DNA of 64,000 nt from Micromonospora pallida. GTDB taxonomy: Bacteria > Actinomycetota > Actinomycetes > Mycobacteriales > Micromonosporaceae. The notes below the pieces were generated by a model, which ran no database searches, was not told the DNA's origin, and saw nothing but the letters and a program-made list of their open reading frames with translations. Of this stretch, positions 8,764-23,549 are shown piece by piece. Every line of letters begins with the position of its first letter. Position 1 is the stretch's first letter. The position numbers and the translations under genes were made by a program. The stretch is taken from contig NZ_FMHW01000002.1 in assembly GCF_900090325.1 (NCBI RefSeq), positions 434,001 through 498,000 of the forward strand, given 5' to 3'.

Positions 8764-8769
8764 TAGCCT
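8764..8769 (+). promoter_or_regulatory. lgt -10 box TAGCCT
   Basis: TAGCCT ends 8 nt before GTG 8778, which places the transcript start at or next to the start codon. No -35 box stands out. Confidence 0.5.
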
Positions 8770-8777
8770 GTGCACCC

Positions 8778-9983
8778 GTGAACCTCGCCTCGCTGACACC
8801 CCAGGCGGCCCTGCCCAGCCCCAGCACCGCCGTCTGGCAGCTCGGACCGGTACCGATCCGGGCGTACGCGCTGTGCATCATCGCCGGGATCGTGGTGGCC
8901 TGCCTGGTCACCGAGTACCGGCTGCGCCGTCGGGGGGTCGCCCCGGGCGCGGTGCTGGACATCGCGGTCTGGGCCGTGCCGGCCGGCATCATCGGTGCCC
9001 GGATCTACCACGTGATCACCTCCCCGGAGCAGTACTTCGGCACCGGTGGCAACCCGATCGAAGCCCTCTACATCTGGCAGGGCGGTCTCGGCATCTGGGG
9101 CGCGGTCGCCGGTGGCGCGGTCGGCGCCTGGATCGCCGCCCGCCAGCTCGGCATCCCGTTCGCCGTGGTGGCCGACGCCCTCGCCCCGGGGCTGCCGCTG
9201 GCCCAGGCGGTGGGCCGGCTCGGCAACTGGTTCAACAACGAGCTCCACGGCGGCCGGACCACCCTGCCCTGGGGGCTGGAGATCCACCGGATGGACCCGA
9301 ACAACCCCGGTCAGGCGCTCCGCGACGAGGTCGGCCAGCCGATCCTCGAACCGGGTCTCTACCACCCCACCTTCGCCTACGAGGCGCTCTGGAACATCGG
9401 GGTCGCCCTGCTGGTCTTCGCCGTCGACCGGCGGTTCCGGCTGGGCCGGGGGCGTGCGTTCGCGCTCTACGTGATGGGGTACACCGCCGGCCGGTTCTGG
9501 ATCGAGCTGATGCGCACCGACGAGGCCAACGAGATCCTCGGCGTCCGGCTCAACGTCTGGACCGCGGGGCTGGTCTTCCTCGGCGCGTTGGTCTACTTCC
9601 TGCGCGCCCGGGGGCCCCGCGAGTACCTGGTGCCGATCCCGGCCGACGCGCCGGCTCCGGTGCCCGGTGGCGGCGACGTCTCCCAGCGTGACCTCTCCCG
9701 CACGGAGACCAGCGCCGACCTGGCCGCCCCGCGCGGCTACCGGGTGGTCGACGAGGCGGAGTTCGAGGCGTACCAGAAGACCGGGACCGCGCCCACCGGC
9801 CAGCCCGGAGCGCCCGCCGCCGGCCAGCCGGACGCGCCCGGAGCGCCCACCGACCAGCCCGCCGCGTCCGACGTGTCCGCCGGGCAGCCGGACGGTCCGG
9901 AACCGGAGGCGGACGCCGGCAGCGCCGCCGACGGCGTCCCGGGCAACGAGTCCGGTACGCGTTCCACCGACCGCGACAGCTGA
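8778..9983 (+). CDS. lgt: prolipoprotein diacylglyceryl transferase Lgt
   Basis: Integral membrane enzyme that moves diacylglycerol from phosphatidylglycerol to the lipobox cysteine of prolipoproteins. 401 residues from GTG 8778 (VNLASLTPQAALPSPS). Motifs: PIRAYALCIIAGIVVA helix, RIYHVITS, the family signature LAQAVGRLGNWFNNELHGG, and YHPTFAYEALWN. At least six membrane segments end near residue 280. A roughly 120-residue Pro/Ala/Gly/Gln tail follows, with repeats such as GQPGAPAAGQPDAPGAPTDQ; such disordered tails are usual in actinobacterial Lgt. A monooxygenase gene follows after 7 nt. Confidence 0.95.
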   Translation: MNLASLTPQAALPSPSTAVWQLGPVPIRAYALCIIAGIVVACLVTEYRLRRRGVAPGAVLDIAVWAVPAGIIGARIYHVITSPEQYFGTGGNPIEALYIWQGGLGIWGAVAGGAVGAWIAARQLGIPFAVVADALAPGLPLAQAVGRLGNWFNNELHGGRTTLPWGLEIHRMDPNNPGQALRDEVGQPILEPGLYHPTFAYEALWNIGVALLVFAVDRRFRLGRGRAFALYVMGYTAGRFWIELMRTDEANEILGVRLNVWTAGLVFLGALVYFLRARGPREYLVPIPADAPAPVPGGGDVSQRDLSRTETSADLAAPRGYRVVDEAEFEAYQKTGTAPTGQPGAPAAGQPDAPGAPTDQPAASDVSAGQPDGPEPEADAGSAADGVPGNESGTRSTDRDS

Positions 9984-9990
9984 GGCGGCC

Positions 9991-11193
9991 ATGGCAGTGC
10001 GTACCGCGGTGGTGGTGGGGGCCGGAATCGGCGGCCTGGCGGTCGCCGGCGCGCTGGACCGCTCCGGCTGGCAGGTCACCATCCTGGAGAAAGCCGACCG
10101 GGTACGCCCCGAGCCGACCGCCACCGTGCTCTGGCCCAACGGTGTCCGGGCGCTGCGTGCGCTCGGTCTCGGTGCCGGGCTGGACGCCGTCGCCACCCCG
10201 CTGCGGGACGGGGGGATCCGCCGGCCGGACGGGCACTGGCTGGTGCAGCCCCGACCCGCCCCGCCGGAGCGGACGCCGGTCGTGGTGCACCAGGAGGACC
10301 TGCACGACGCTCTCGTCGCCGGCCTCGGCGACCGGGTGGACCTGCGGACCGGGGTGACCGTACGCACGGTGCGGGCCGGCGGGAAGGAACGTCCCTCGGT
10401 GGGGGACGGCCAGCACCAGCACGAGGCCGACCTGATCGTCGCGGCGGACGGCGTGGAGAGCGTGATCCGCCGCCAGCTCGCCCCCGAGGCCGGGGTGGTC
10501 GCCTCGGGCAGCGCCACCTGGCGGGCGGTGATTCCCTGGTACCGCGCGCCCCGGGTGCCCGCCGACCAGCCACTGGGCGCGCAGATCCTCGGGGCCGGTT
10601 ACCGGTTCGTCTCCGCGTCGCTGGGGGACCGGGACACCAGCGGGGGGGCCGCCCGGGGCGGCATCTACTGGGTGGCCACCGCGGCCGGCGCGCCCCGACC
10701 GGAGCCGGCGGAGACCCAGCTCACCCTGCTTCGGCGCTGGTTCGCCGGCTGGCCCGCGCCGGTCGACGCGCTGCTCGCCGCCACCGAGCCGGCTGACCTG
10801 GTGCAGCAGGAGGTTCGCGAGCTGCGGCCGTTGCCCCGCCACTACGCCTTCCGGTCGGGACCCGGCGGCGTGGTGCTGCTCGGTGACGCCGCCCACGCCA
10901 TGCCCCCGCACCTCGGTCAGGGCGCCTGCCTGGCCTTCGAGGACGCGGCGACCCTCCAGTCCCTGCTCCGCGAGACCCGGTTGCCGGACGCGGTCGCCGG
11001 GTACGACCGCACCCGCCGTCCGCGCGTGGCCAACGTGGTCCGGCAGACCCGCCGTATGTCGGCGGTGTTGCAGACCCGGGGGCGCCTCGCGCTGCGGGCC
11101 CGGGACGCCGCGCTCGGCCCGATCACCACCCGACTGCTGGGCAGCGCCGCCTCGTCGGCCGCCCAGTGGCGGCCGCCCTCCTCCTCGTCCTGA
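9991..11193 (+). CDS. FAD-dependent monooxygenase (PHBH-type)
   Basis: 400 residues from ATG 9991. N-terminal GxGxxG FAD motif in VVVGAGIGGLAVAGALDRSG; DLIVAADGVESVIRR is the DG motif of class A flavin hydroxylases; VLLGDAAHAMPPHLGQGACL is the GD motif contacting the flavin ribityl. The protein therefore has the full set for NAD(P)H-dependent aromatic or related hydroxylation. The substrate is unknown. It follows lgt by 7 nt and probably shares its transcript; the lgt link looks accidental. It converges on a GNAT gene. Confidence 0.88.
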   Translation: MAVRTAVVVGAGIGGLAVAGALDRSGWQVTILEKADRVRPEPTATVLWPNGVRALRALGLGAGLDAVATPLRDGGIRRPDGHWLVQPRPAPPERTPVVVHQEDLHDALVAGLGDRVDLRTGVTVRTVRAGGKERPSVGDGQHQHEADLIVAADGVESVIRRQLAPEAGVVASGSATWRAVIPWYRAPRVPADQPLGAQILGAGYRFVSASLGDRDTSGGAARGGIYWVATAAGAPRPEPAETQLTLLRRWFAGWPAPVDALLAATEPADLVQQEVRELRPLPRHYAFRSGPGGVVLLGDAAHAMPPHLGQGACLAFEDAATLQSLLRETRLPDAVAGYDRTRRPRVANVVRQTRRMSAVLQTRGRLALRARDAALGPITTRLLGSAASSAAQWRPPSSSS

Positions 11194-11205
11194 ACCCGGC
11201 CGCCG

Positions 11206-12051
11206 TCAGGGCAGGACGGCGGCGGGCTCGGCGATGCAGGCGGTGCCGACCCGGCGGAAGCCGACCCGGACGTAGACCCGGGCGATCTCCTCGCTGCCAG
11301 CCGAGAGGAACACCAGGTCGGTGCCGGCGTCGCGCAGCGCCCGGGCGAGGGTGGCGGTCACCGCCGCGCCGAGGCCCCGACGGCGGGCCACCGGCAGGGT
11401 GGCCACCCCGGCGATCTCGGCGACGTCGCCGACCCGCATCGCCATTCCGCAGGCCAGCGGCCCGTCGTCCGGGGTGCCGGCGAGGGCCGAGATCCGTCGG
11501 CCGTCCGCGGTCCGGCTGGCCTCCTCCTCGACGGCGGCGAGATCCAGTTCGGCCATCGCGGCGTCGCGCTCGGTGGGGCCGGCGTCGCCCCCGGCGGTTC
11601 CGGGTGCGCTGAAGCCGACCGCGGCCACCGCCCGGCGGGCGGCCACCTGCGCGGCGAAGTCCGGTGCCGCCGGGTCCAGCACCCGGACCGGCAGGTCGGC
11701 CAGCGAGGCTGGGTCGGGTAGGGCGGCCGGGTCGAGTACCATTAACGGGGCCTCCAGCACGCCCAGTCCGGCCGAGCGGGCCACCGCGAGCAGGTCGGGG
11801 GTGGTCTCGTGGACCCACTCGAAGGCTTCCGGCAGTCCCAGTTCACGCTGTCGCGCGCGGACGGCGTCGACGTCGGCGACCGACGGCGGCCGGGAGGTGC
11901 CCAACCGGGGGCGTGCGTAAAACGGCCATCCGGCACCTTCCCGGACAAACAGCACCAGTGATCCGAACTCCTCCGGGCGGGCTCCGTCCCGGGGCACGGC
12001 GTCGTAGAAGTGCTCCAACCGGTCGAACAGCTCAGCGGGTACGTGATCCAC
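11206..12051 (-). CDS. GNAT family N-acetyltransferase
   Basis: 281 residues from GTG 12051, with TAGTCT (12058-12063) 6 nt upstream, suggesting a leaderless transcript. The C-terminal half is a GNAT domain: VAEIAGVATLPVARRRGLGA is motif A with the acetyl-CoA R-R-x-G-L-G pyrophosphate loop, followed by RVYVRVGFRRVGTACIAE. The N-terminal 110 residues do not match a family I know. Acceptor substrate unknown. Divergent from gltB. Confidence 0.85.
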   Translation of the reverse strand: MDHVPAELFDRLEHFYDAVPRDGARPEEFGSLVLFVREGAGWPFYARPRLGTSRPPSVADVDAVRARQRELGLPEAFEWVHETTPDLLAVARSAGLGVLEAPLMVLDPAALPDPASLADLPVRVLDPAAPDFAAQVAARRAVAAVGFSAPGTAGGDAGPTERDAAMAELDLAAVEEEASRTADGRRISALAGTPDDGPLACGMAMRVGDVAEIAGVATLPVARRRGLGAAVTATLARALRDAGTDLVFLSAGSEEIARVYVRVGFRRVGTACIAEPAAVLP

Positions 12052-12124
12052 CGCGCGAGACTACACGTCCCAGATGCTGGAAGTGTGATCAATCCTTACT
12101 GCACTTGCGCCTCGAGCCCTAACG

Positions 12125-12130
12125 TAGACT
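12125..12130 (+). promoter_or_regulatory. gltB -10 box TAGACT
   Basis: TAGACT at 12125-12130 in the region between the divergent GNAT gene and gltB; CACTTG at 12102-12107 is a possible -35 with 17-nt spacing. This gives gltB a leader of about 60 nt with a Shine-Dalgarno. Confidence 0.5.
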
Positions 12131-12196
12131 CAATAGACCCCTGAGGGCCGACGTCGTCCCGACTTGATGAAAACCTGAGTGACGACAGGAGGCCCG

Positions 12197-18347
<6,151 letters not shown>

Positions 18348-18383
18348 CCCGTCGGGGTACGGCCAGCCGCACCACCCGGCACT

Positions 18384-18416
18384 GTGGAGCTGCCCCGTCT
18401 GCGCGGGCAGCTCCAC
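18384..18416 (+). terminator. gltBD terminator hairpin
   Basis: Perfect 12-bp stem (18384-18395 with 18405-18416) and 9-nt loop, 37 nt after the gltD stop. No T-tract. Confidence 0.75.
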
Positions 18417-18569
18417 GGTGTCCGGGAATCGACGATCCTTCTCGTCCGGCGCCGGGCGTGGCAGTGTGGATGGTCACCGGAGGGCACCGTAACCCGGTGG
18501 TCGACGCTTGCCACGCCGGGCGACACTGTGTGCTCCGGTGTTCACGGGCGGCCACGTCGGAGGTGTCGG

Positions 18570-20435
18570 GTGCGGGAAGCGACAGCTCGGGAACCACAGC
18601 TCCCACCGGGGCGGGACCGGCTCCCGGCCGGTGGCCTGGACTTTCTGGCCCTGCTCGCCCGGCTGCTGCGCCGACCACGGCGCGGCGACCGGCGACTGCC
18701 GGTGTTCTGGCTGGTGCGTCCGCCGTCGGCCGCCGACCTGATGACCGTGCTGCGGCGGCTCGTCGGTCAGGGTGCGCACCGGCGCGTGCCGCACGCGGTG
18801 GTCGACGTGGCGGCGCTGCCCGAGGACGCCGACCTTTCGACCGTGCTGCGGGAGCTGCACCGGCAGCTCTGCGTCGAGGCGTTCGGGGCCGAGCGGATCC
18901 GGTTCCGGCACTATCCGCTCGCCGACTGGTTGATGCACCAGAGTTTGAACCTGGGCGTGGAGGCCGAGGACAACCGGGCCGTGCTGGTGCGGCGGCTGCG
19001 CGACCGGCGCGGTCAGGGCACGGCGGGTGAGCCGCTGGCCGCCGGCGCTGGTGGGGACACCACGACGATCGTCTCGCAGGTGCACCCGTTCGTCGGACTC
19101 GCCTTCGTACCGGTGGCCTTCACCGTCATCGGCGGTTTCCTCGGCATCTTCCGGGACGCGGTCGCGAAGACCATGGAGAAACCGGCGGGCGACGTGACGT
19201 TGCTCGACCAGCTCCAGACCTTCGGCGACTGGGCGAAGGACGGCATGGTCCAGACCTCGGCCACCGCCTTCCTCCTGCTCTTCGCCATCCTGTTCTTCTC
19301 CGTGATGCTCCACGTCGGCCTCTTCGACCCGCTCACCAGGAAGATCCTCCAGATCGCCAAGGGCGACCCGCTCAAGGTCATGATCGGTACCGGCATCATC
19401 TCCGCCGTGGTGTCGCTCAGCGGCGACGGCACCACGACCACCCTGATCGTCTGTACGGCGCTCATTCCGATCTACCTGAAGCTCGGCATGCGGCTGATGG
19501 ACCTCGCGGTCGTCCTCATCCTGATGAACACGATCCTCAACCTGCTCCCCTGGAGCGGCCCGACCGCACGCGTCCTCGCCGTGATGCCCAGCATCAACCC
19601 GAACGACATGCTGCGCGCCCTCGCCCCGGGCATGGCCGTGGCCATCGTCTTCGTCATGATCGTCTGCGTCGTCATCGGTATCCGGGAACGTCGGCGGCTC
19701 GGCATCCAGGAACTCTCCGCGAGCGACATCGACGCCATCATGCGCAAGGGCGAGAGGACCGGGGACGCGGACGGCGGAGAGCCCGACGGCACCGCCGTCG
19801 GCACCGTGCAGAAGAGCCGGGTCATCACGACGGTGAACGCTCTGCTCAGCGTCGGCGCCCTGGTGCTGCTCGTGCTCGGAGTCTTCGCTCCCGTCTACAT
19901 CTTCCTCGTCGGCACGCTGCTGGCCTTCCTCATCAACTTCCCCAGGATCGCGTCGCTGAAGGCGTTCATCGACTCCGCCGCACCCGACGTGCTCCAGACA
20001 GTGATCATGGTCATCGGCGCGGGCGTCTTCATGGGCCTCTTCACGAACTCCGGGATGTCCAGCGCCGTCGCCGGAAGCATGGTCGACGTCATCCCCGCCT
20101 CCCTCGGATCGCAGTGGCCGATCATCACCGCGCTGATCTCCGCTCCCGGCGGCTTCTTCATCTCCAACGACGCGTTCTTCTACGGCGTGCTCCCCGTCCT
20201 CTCGGAAGCCGGCCAGTCGTACGGCTTCTCCGAGTTCGAGGTCGGCTACGCCTCCCTCATGGGCCAGGCATTCCACATGCTGAGCCCGCTGACCGCCTTC
20301 ATCTACCTGCTGCTGAACATGACCAAGCAGGACCTGGGGGAGTGGCAGCGCGCGGCAGCCGGATGGTGCCTCGGCATCTTCGTGTGCCTGGTCGGCACCG
20401 CCGTCCTGCTCGGCCACGTCAGCCTCGCCGGTTGA
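18570..20435 (+). CDS. chimeric ORF: NTPase-associated N-terminal fragment fused to CitMHS-type transporter
   Basis: 621 residues from GTG 18570 (GGAGGT 5 nt before it). Residues 1 to about 155 are soluble and Arg-rich (LPVFWLVRPPSAADLMTVL, HAVVDVAALPEDADL, RIRFRHYPLADWLMHQSLNL). This resembles the front of a conserved actinobacterial protein rather than a transporter. From about residue 165 the protein is a citrate-metal:H+ symporter (CitMHS/ArsB-NhaD superfamily): LLLFAILFFSVMLHVGLFDP, KGDPLKVMIGTGIISAVVSL, DGDG-like SGDGTTTTLIVC, NLLPWSGPTARV. The usual first 20 or so residues, with half of helix 1, are missing. The transporter part may also start at GTG 19080. It probably imports a carboxylate for the following catabolic genes. 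Confidence 0.7.
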   Translation: MREATAREPQLPPGRDRLPAGGLDFLALLARLLRRPRRGDRRLPVFWLVRPPSAADLMTVLRRLVGQGAHRRVPHAVVDVAALPEDADLSTVLRELHRQLCVEAFGAERIRFRHYPLADWLMHQSLNLGVEAEDNRAVLVRRLRDRRGQGTAGEPLAAGAGGDTTTIVSQVHPFVGLAFVPVAFTVIGGFLGIFRDAVAKTMEKPAGDVTLLDQLQTFGDWAKDGMVQTSATAFLLLFAILFFSVMLHVGLFDPLTRKILQIAKGDPLKVMIGTGIISAVVSLSGDGTTTTLIVCTALIPIYLKLGMRLMDLAVVLILMNTILNLLPWSGPTARVLAVMPSINPNDMLRALAPGMAVAIVFVMIVCVVIGIRERRRLGIQELSASDIDAIMRKGERTGDADGGEPDGTAVGTVQKSRVITTVNALLSVGALVLLVLGVFAPVYIFLVGTLLAFLINFPRIASLKAFIDSAAPDVLQTVIMVIGAGVFMGLFTNSGMSSAVAGSMVDVIPASLGSQWPIITALISAPGGFFISNDAFFYGVLPVLSEAGQSYGFSEFEVGYASLMGQAFHMLSPLTAFIYLLLNMTKQDLGEWQRAAAGWCLGIFVCLVGTAVLLGHVSLAG

Positions 20436-20440
20436 CGTAC

Positions 20441-20471
20441 GGGTGCGCGGGGCTTCCGGCCCCGCGCACCC
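20441..20471 (+). terminator. strong hairpin after transporter gene
   Basis: Perfect 13-bp stem (20441-20453 with 20459-20471), loop TTCCG. It separates the transporter from the racemase-kinase-aldolase operon, so these likely have their own promoter. Confidence 0.75.
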
Positions 20472-20527
20472 GCCCCGACATCCACCGGTCGCCCGACCCG
20501 CCGAGCGTGGCCGGACGACCGACAGAC

Positions 20528-20575
20528 CAGTCACCCACCGGGGGCGGAAGGCAGTCACCCACCGGTGGCGGAAGG
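20528..20575. repeat. 24-bp direct repeat upstream of racemase-like gene
   Basis: Two head-to-tail copies starting at 20528 and 20552, beginning CAGTCACCCACCGG and ending GGCGGAAGG, with one mismatch. The second copy runs into the Shine-Dalgarno of the next gene. It could be an operator pair or a slippage duplication. Confidence 0.6.
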
Positions 20576-20588
20576 AAGGAAAGCAGCC

Positions 20589-21278
20589 GTGACCGAGCAA
20601 GAGCGCCCGCTTATCGCGCTCGTGAGCGCCGTCCAGGCGGCGATCCCGCCGGCCGAGGCCGCGTTCGCCGAGCTGTTCCCCGCCGCCCGGGTGTGGAACA
20701 TCCTCGACGACCACCTGCTCCAGGCCGCGGCCGGCCAGCGACGGATCACCCCGGACCTGGCCAACCGGATGGGCCGACTCGTCCGGCACGCGCTCGCCGG
20801 GCGGGCCGACGGGATCCTGCTGACCTGCTCGCTGTACGGGCCGGTCGCGCACGACCTGGCCCGTACCGTCAGCGTGCCGCTGCTCGCCCCGGACGACGCG
20901 CTCTTCGCGGCCGTCCTCGACGGCGGCCACCGGAGGGTCCTGCTGCTCTCCCCGGCCGCCGGCCCGCTCGCCGACTCCGCGGCCCGTCTCGCCACGGCCG
21001 CCGACAGCGCCGGAGCCGAACTCGCCGTCACCGGCGCGGTGGCCGAGGGAGCAGCCGACGCGGCCCGCGACCGGGATCACCGGCGGCTCGTGTCCCTGCT
21101 GCACCGCGCGTACCTCGACCACGGCGCGGAGACCGACGCCATCGTCCTCGGCCAGTACTCGATCAGCCCCGTCGCCACCGACCTCGCCGACCTCACCGGC
21201 CGGCCCGTGCTCGCCGGCCCGCGGCTGGCGGCGCTCGCCCTGCGTGACGCGGTCGGGCAGCGGGAGGCCGACGCGTGA
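20589..21278 (+). CDS. Asp/Glu racemase superfamily protein with one catalytic cysteine
   Basis: 229 residues from GTG 20589, with a GGAAGGAAGGA site upstream. The two-domain racemase pattern is seen: PLIALVSAVQAAIPPAEAAF, DGILLTCSLYGPVAHDLA with Cys80, and DAIVLGQYSISPVATDLADL. In cofactor-independent racemases the second acid/base cysteine follows ILxG; here it is Gln189. One-cysteine members act as decarboxylases or isomerases, so plain amino acid racemisation is unlikely. It is coupled to the sugar-acid kinase by a GTGA overlap, which suggests a step on a four-carbon hydroxy acid (inference). Confidence 0.75.
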   Translation: MTEQERPLIALVSAVQAAIPPAEAAFAELFPAARVWNILDDHLLQAAAGQRRITPDLANRMGRLVRHALAGRADGILLTCSLYGPVAHDLARTVSVPLLAPDDALFAAVLDGGHRRVLLLSPAAGPLADSAARLATAADSAGAELAVTGAVAEGAADAARDRDHRRLVSLLHRAYLDHGAETDAIVLGQYSISPVATDLADLTGRPVLAGPRLAALALRDAVGQREADA

Positions 21279-22558
21279 TCGGGGCGATCGCCGACGACTT
21301 CACCGGCGGAACCGACGTGGCCGTCGCGTTCCGCCGGGCCGGACTGCGCACCATCGTGCTCTTCGGCCCGCCGGTGGGGGACGAGCCGCTACCGGCGCAC
21401 GACGCGATCGTCGTGGCACTCAAGACCCGCACCATCGACCCGGACGAGGCGGTTCGCCAGTCGCTCCAGGTCGCGGCCTGGCTCCGCGCGCACTGTGCCG
21501 AGCAGATCTACTTCAAGTACTGTTCGACGTTCGACTCCCGACCCGGCGGCAACATCGGACCGGTCGCCGACGCCCTCGCCGACTACCTCGGCGCCGGCCG
21601 GGCGGTCGTCGTCCCGAGCTCACCCGAGCACGACCGCACGCAGTACCTGGGGCACCTCTTCGTCGGGCGCCAACTGCTGTCGGACTCCCCGATGCGTCAC
21701 CACCCGCTCACCCCGATGACCGACTCGTTCATCCCGGGCGTGCTCGGCGCCCAGACGACACAGCGGATCACCCTCATCGACCACCGCGAGGTACGCCACG
21801 GCCGGGAGCGGCTGCGCGCCCTGTTCGACCAGGCGGAGGCGGAGGGGTACCGGTACCTGGTCGTCGACTCGGTGTCGGCCGAGGACCTGGCCGAGATCGG
21901 CGCGGCGGCCACCAACGACGTCCTGGTCACCGGTGCCGCCGGGCTGGCCGGTGGCATCGGTGCGGCCCGGTTCGCCCGGCTCGCCCCCGGGCGGTCGCCG
22001 ACCGAACGGCTCGACGCCGACCCGGTCGGCGACGTACCCGGAGCGGTGCTGGCCGGAAGCTGCTCCGCGCGGACCCGGGAACAGGTCGCCTACATGCGGG
22101 CACGGCACGACGCGTACTTCCTCGACGCGCTGAGGACCCCCGACTCGGAGGCCCTCGCCGCCGCCGCACTGAACTGGTACGACCACCACCGCGCCGGTCC
22201 CGCCCCGCTGGTCTACTCGTCCCTCGCGCCGACCGAGCTGCTCACGGTGCAGGACGCACTCGGCGTGGACCGCGCGTCGACCCTCCTGGAAGCCGCGATG
22301 GGCCGCATCGCGCAGGGACTCGTCGAACGCGGCGTCCGCCGGCTGGTCGTCGCCGGTGGTGAGACGTCGGGGGCGGTGGTGACCGCCCTCGGCGTCCGCA
22401 GCGGGATCATCGGCGACGAAGCGGCACCCGGAGCCCCCTGGATCTACACCACCGACACCACCCCGCTCGCCCTGTTGCTCAAGTCCGGCAACTTCGGCGA
22501 TGTCGCCCTGCTGTCCAGGGCGGTCGGCGGGCACCACGAGAAGGAGATCGCACCATGA
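21275..22558 (+). CDS. four-carbon acid sugar kinase (DUF1537, OtnK-like)
   Basis: 427 residues from GTG 21275, overlapping the previous stop in a GTGA. N-terminal IGAIADDFTGGTDVAVAFRR is the substrate-binding signature of the family, and FKYCSTFDSRPGGNIGPVAD follows. The C-terminal nucleotide-binding domain has VVAGGETSGAVVTALGV. Known members phosphorylate 3-dehydro-erythronate or 3-dehydro-threonate. The product would be split by the aldolase-family enzyme encoded next. No dehydrogenase or isomerase (DenD, LtnD, OtnI) is near, so the pathway is incomplete here or uses the racemase-like protein. Confidence 0.88.
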   Translation: MIGAIADDFTGGTDVAVAFRRAGLRTIVLFGPPVGDEPLPAHDAIVVALKTRTIDPDEAVRQSLQVAAWLRAHCAEQIYFKYCSTFDSRPGGNIGPVADALADYLGAGRAVVVPSSPEHDRTQYLGHLFVGRQLLSDSPMRHHPLTPMTDSFIPGVLGAQTTQRITLIDHREVRHGRERLRALFDQAEAEGYRYLVVDSVSAEDLAEIGAAATNDVLVTGAAGLAGGIGAARFARLAPGRSPTERLDADPVGDVPGAVLAGSCSARTREQVAYMRARHDAYFLDALRTPDSEALAAAALNWYDHHRAGPAPLVYSSLAPTELLTVQDALGVDRASTLLEAAMGRIAQGLVERGVRRLVVAGGETSGAVVTALGVRSGIIGDEAAPGAPWIYTTDTTPLALLLKSGNFGDVALLSRAVGGHHEKEIAP

Positions 22559-23178
22559 CCGAGGCAGAGCTCCGCGACGAGGTGATCGCGACCGCCCGCT
22601 CCCTCTTCACCCGCTCGCTCACCCACGGACGGACCGGCAACATCAGCGTACGACTGGACGACCGCATCCTCGTCACCCCGACCGGAAGCAGCCTCGGCAC
22701 CGTTCGCGCCGACCACCTCTCCGTCATCGACACGGGGGTGCACCACCTGGCCGGTCCCCGGCCCTCCAAGGAGGCGTTCCTGCACGCGGCGGTCTACCGG
22801 GCCCGGCCGGGCGCGACGGCCGTGATCCACACGCACTCGACACACTCCGCCGCGGTCTCCTGCCTCGCCGGGGTCGACCAGCGGAATGTGCTTCCGCCGC
22901 TGACCGCGTACTTCGCCATGCGGATCGGCAGGCTGCCCATGCTGCCCTACCACGCACCCGGCGACGAGTCGCTCGGTGCCCTGGCCGAATCGACCGCCCG
23001 CGACAACGTCGCGTTCCTGCTGAGCAACCACGGGCCGGTGGTGGCCGGCGAGAGCCTTCCCGCCGCGCTCGACGCGCTCGAGGAGTTGGAGGAGACCGCC
23101 AAGCTCTTCCTCCTCCTCCAGGGGCACCGCACCCGGCCACTGACTGATAGGCAGGTCAGGGACCTGGCCCCACGGTGA
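22555..23178 (+). CDS. class II aldolase/adducin family protein (OtnC-like)
   Basis: 207 residues, ATG overlapping the kinase stop in an ATGA. Fold motifs: GRTGNISVRLDDRILVTPTG, then VIHTHSTHSAAVSCLAG with two zinc-binding His, and FLLSNHGPVVAGESL with the third. Known partners of DUF1537 kinases decarboxylate a phosphorylated 3-keto acid to dihydroxyacetone phosphate. Last gene of the cassette; the DNA after its stop holds decayed sequence. Confidence 0.88.
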   Translation: MTEAELRDEVIATARSLFTRSLTHGRTGNISVRLDDRILVTPTGSSLGTVRADHLSVIDTGVHHLAGPRPSKEAFLHAAVYRARPGATAVIHTHSTHSAAVSCLAGVDQRNVLPPLTAYFAMRIGRLPMLPYHAPGDESLGALAESTARDNVAFLLSNHGPVVAGESLPAALDALEELEETAKLFLLLQGHRTRPLTDRQVRDLAPR

Positions 23179-23549
23179 CCGCCGACGGAACGCGGACCCG
23201 GACGATGCCACCCCGGACGAGGAGGGAGGGCCAGGCGAACGTCCACATCTGGTTCCAGGAGTTCCACTGCGTGGGCCGCCGTGATGCACTGCCACTGCTG
23301 CACCACGGCTCCGTGCCCCGGCATACTGCCGGCGGGATTGGCTACGTCCAGGCAGAGTCCGGTCTTGCGTTTCCGGATGAGCCGGTGCCAGCCCCTGCCG
23401 TCGAGCAGGCACCCCGTGCACCCGTTGCCGGGGTACCAGATCCACTCCGTGAACCACTCGCCCGGACCGTACCCCTTGCAGTGCGGGTACTGGATGACCG
23501 GCGTCCCGTTGTCGTAGAAGCCGGCGCGCCAGTCGAGGATCAGGCACTG
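23179..23549 (-). pseudogene. remnant of a secreted ricin-type lectin gene
   Basis: Read on the minus strand from about 23549: NQCLILDWRAGFYDNGTPV, then KTGLCLDVANPAGS and VVQQWQC, with the QxW and paired-Cys pattern of a RICIN domain. After VVQQWQC the sensible reading moves to another frame (PTQWNSWNQMWTFAWPSLLV), so at least one frameshift is present. No start or signal peptide is found. The 5' end stops abruptly near 23550, next to a fragment on the other strand. Confidence 0.5.

Noticed and set aside
18474-21122. 882-codon minus-strand open frame over the transporter and racemase genes
   Set aside because: Shadow with Glu/His/Gly/Asp-rich composition; no start signal and no motif.
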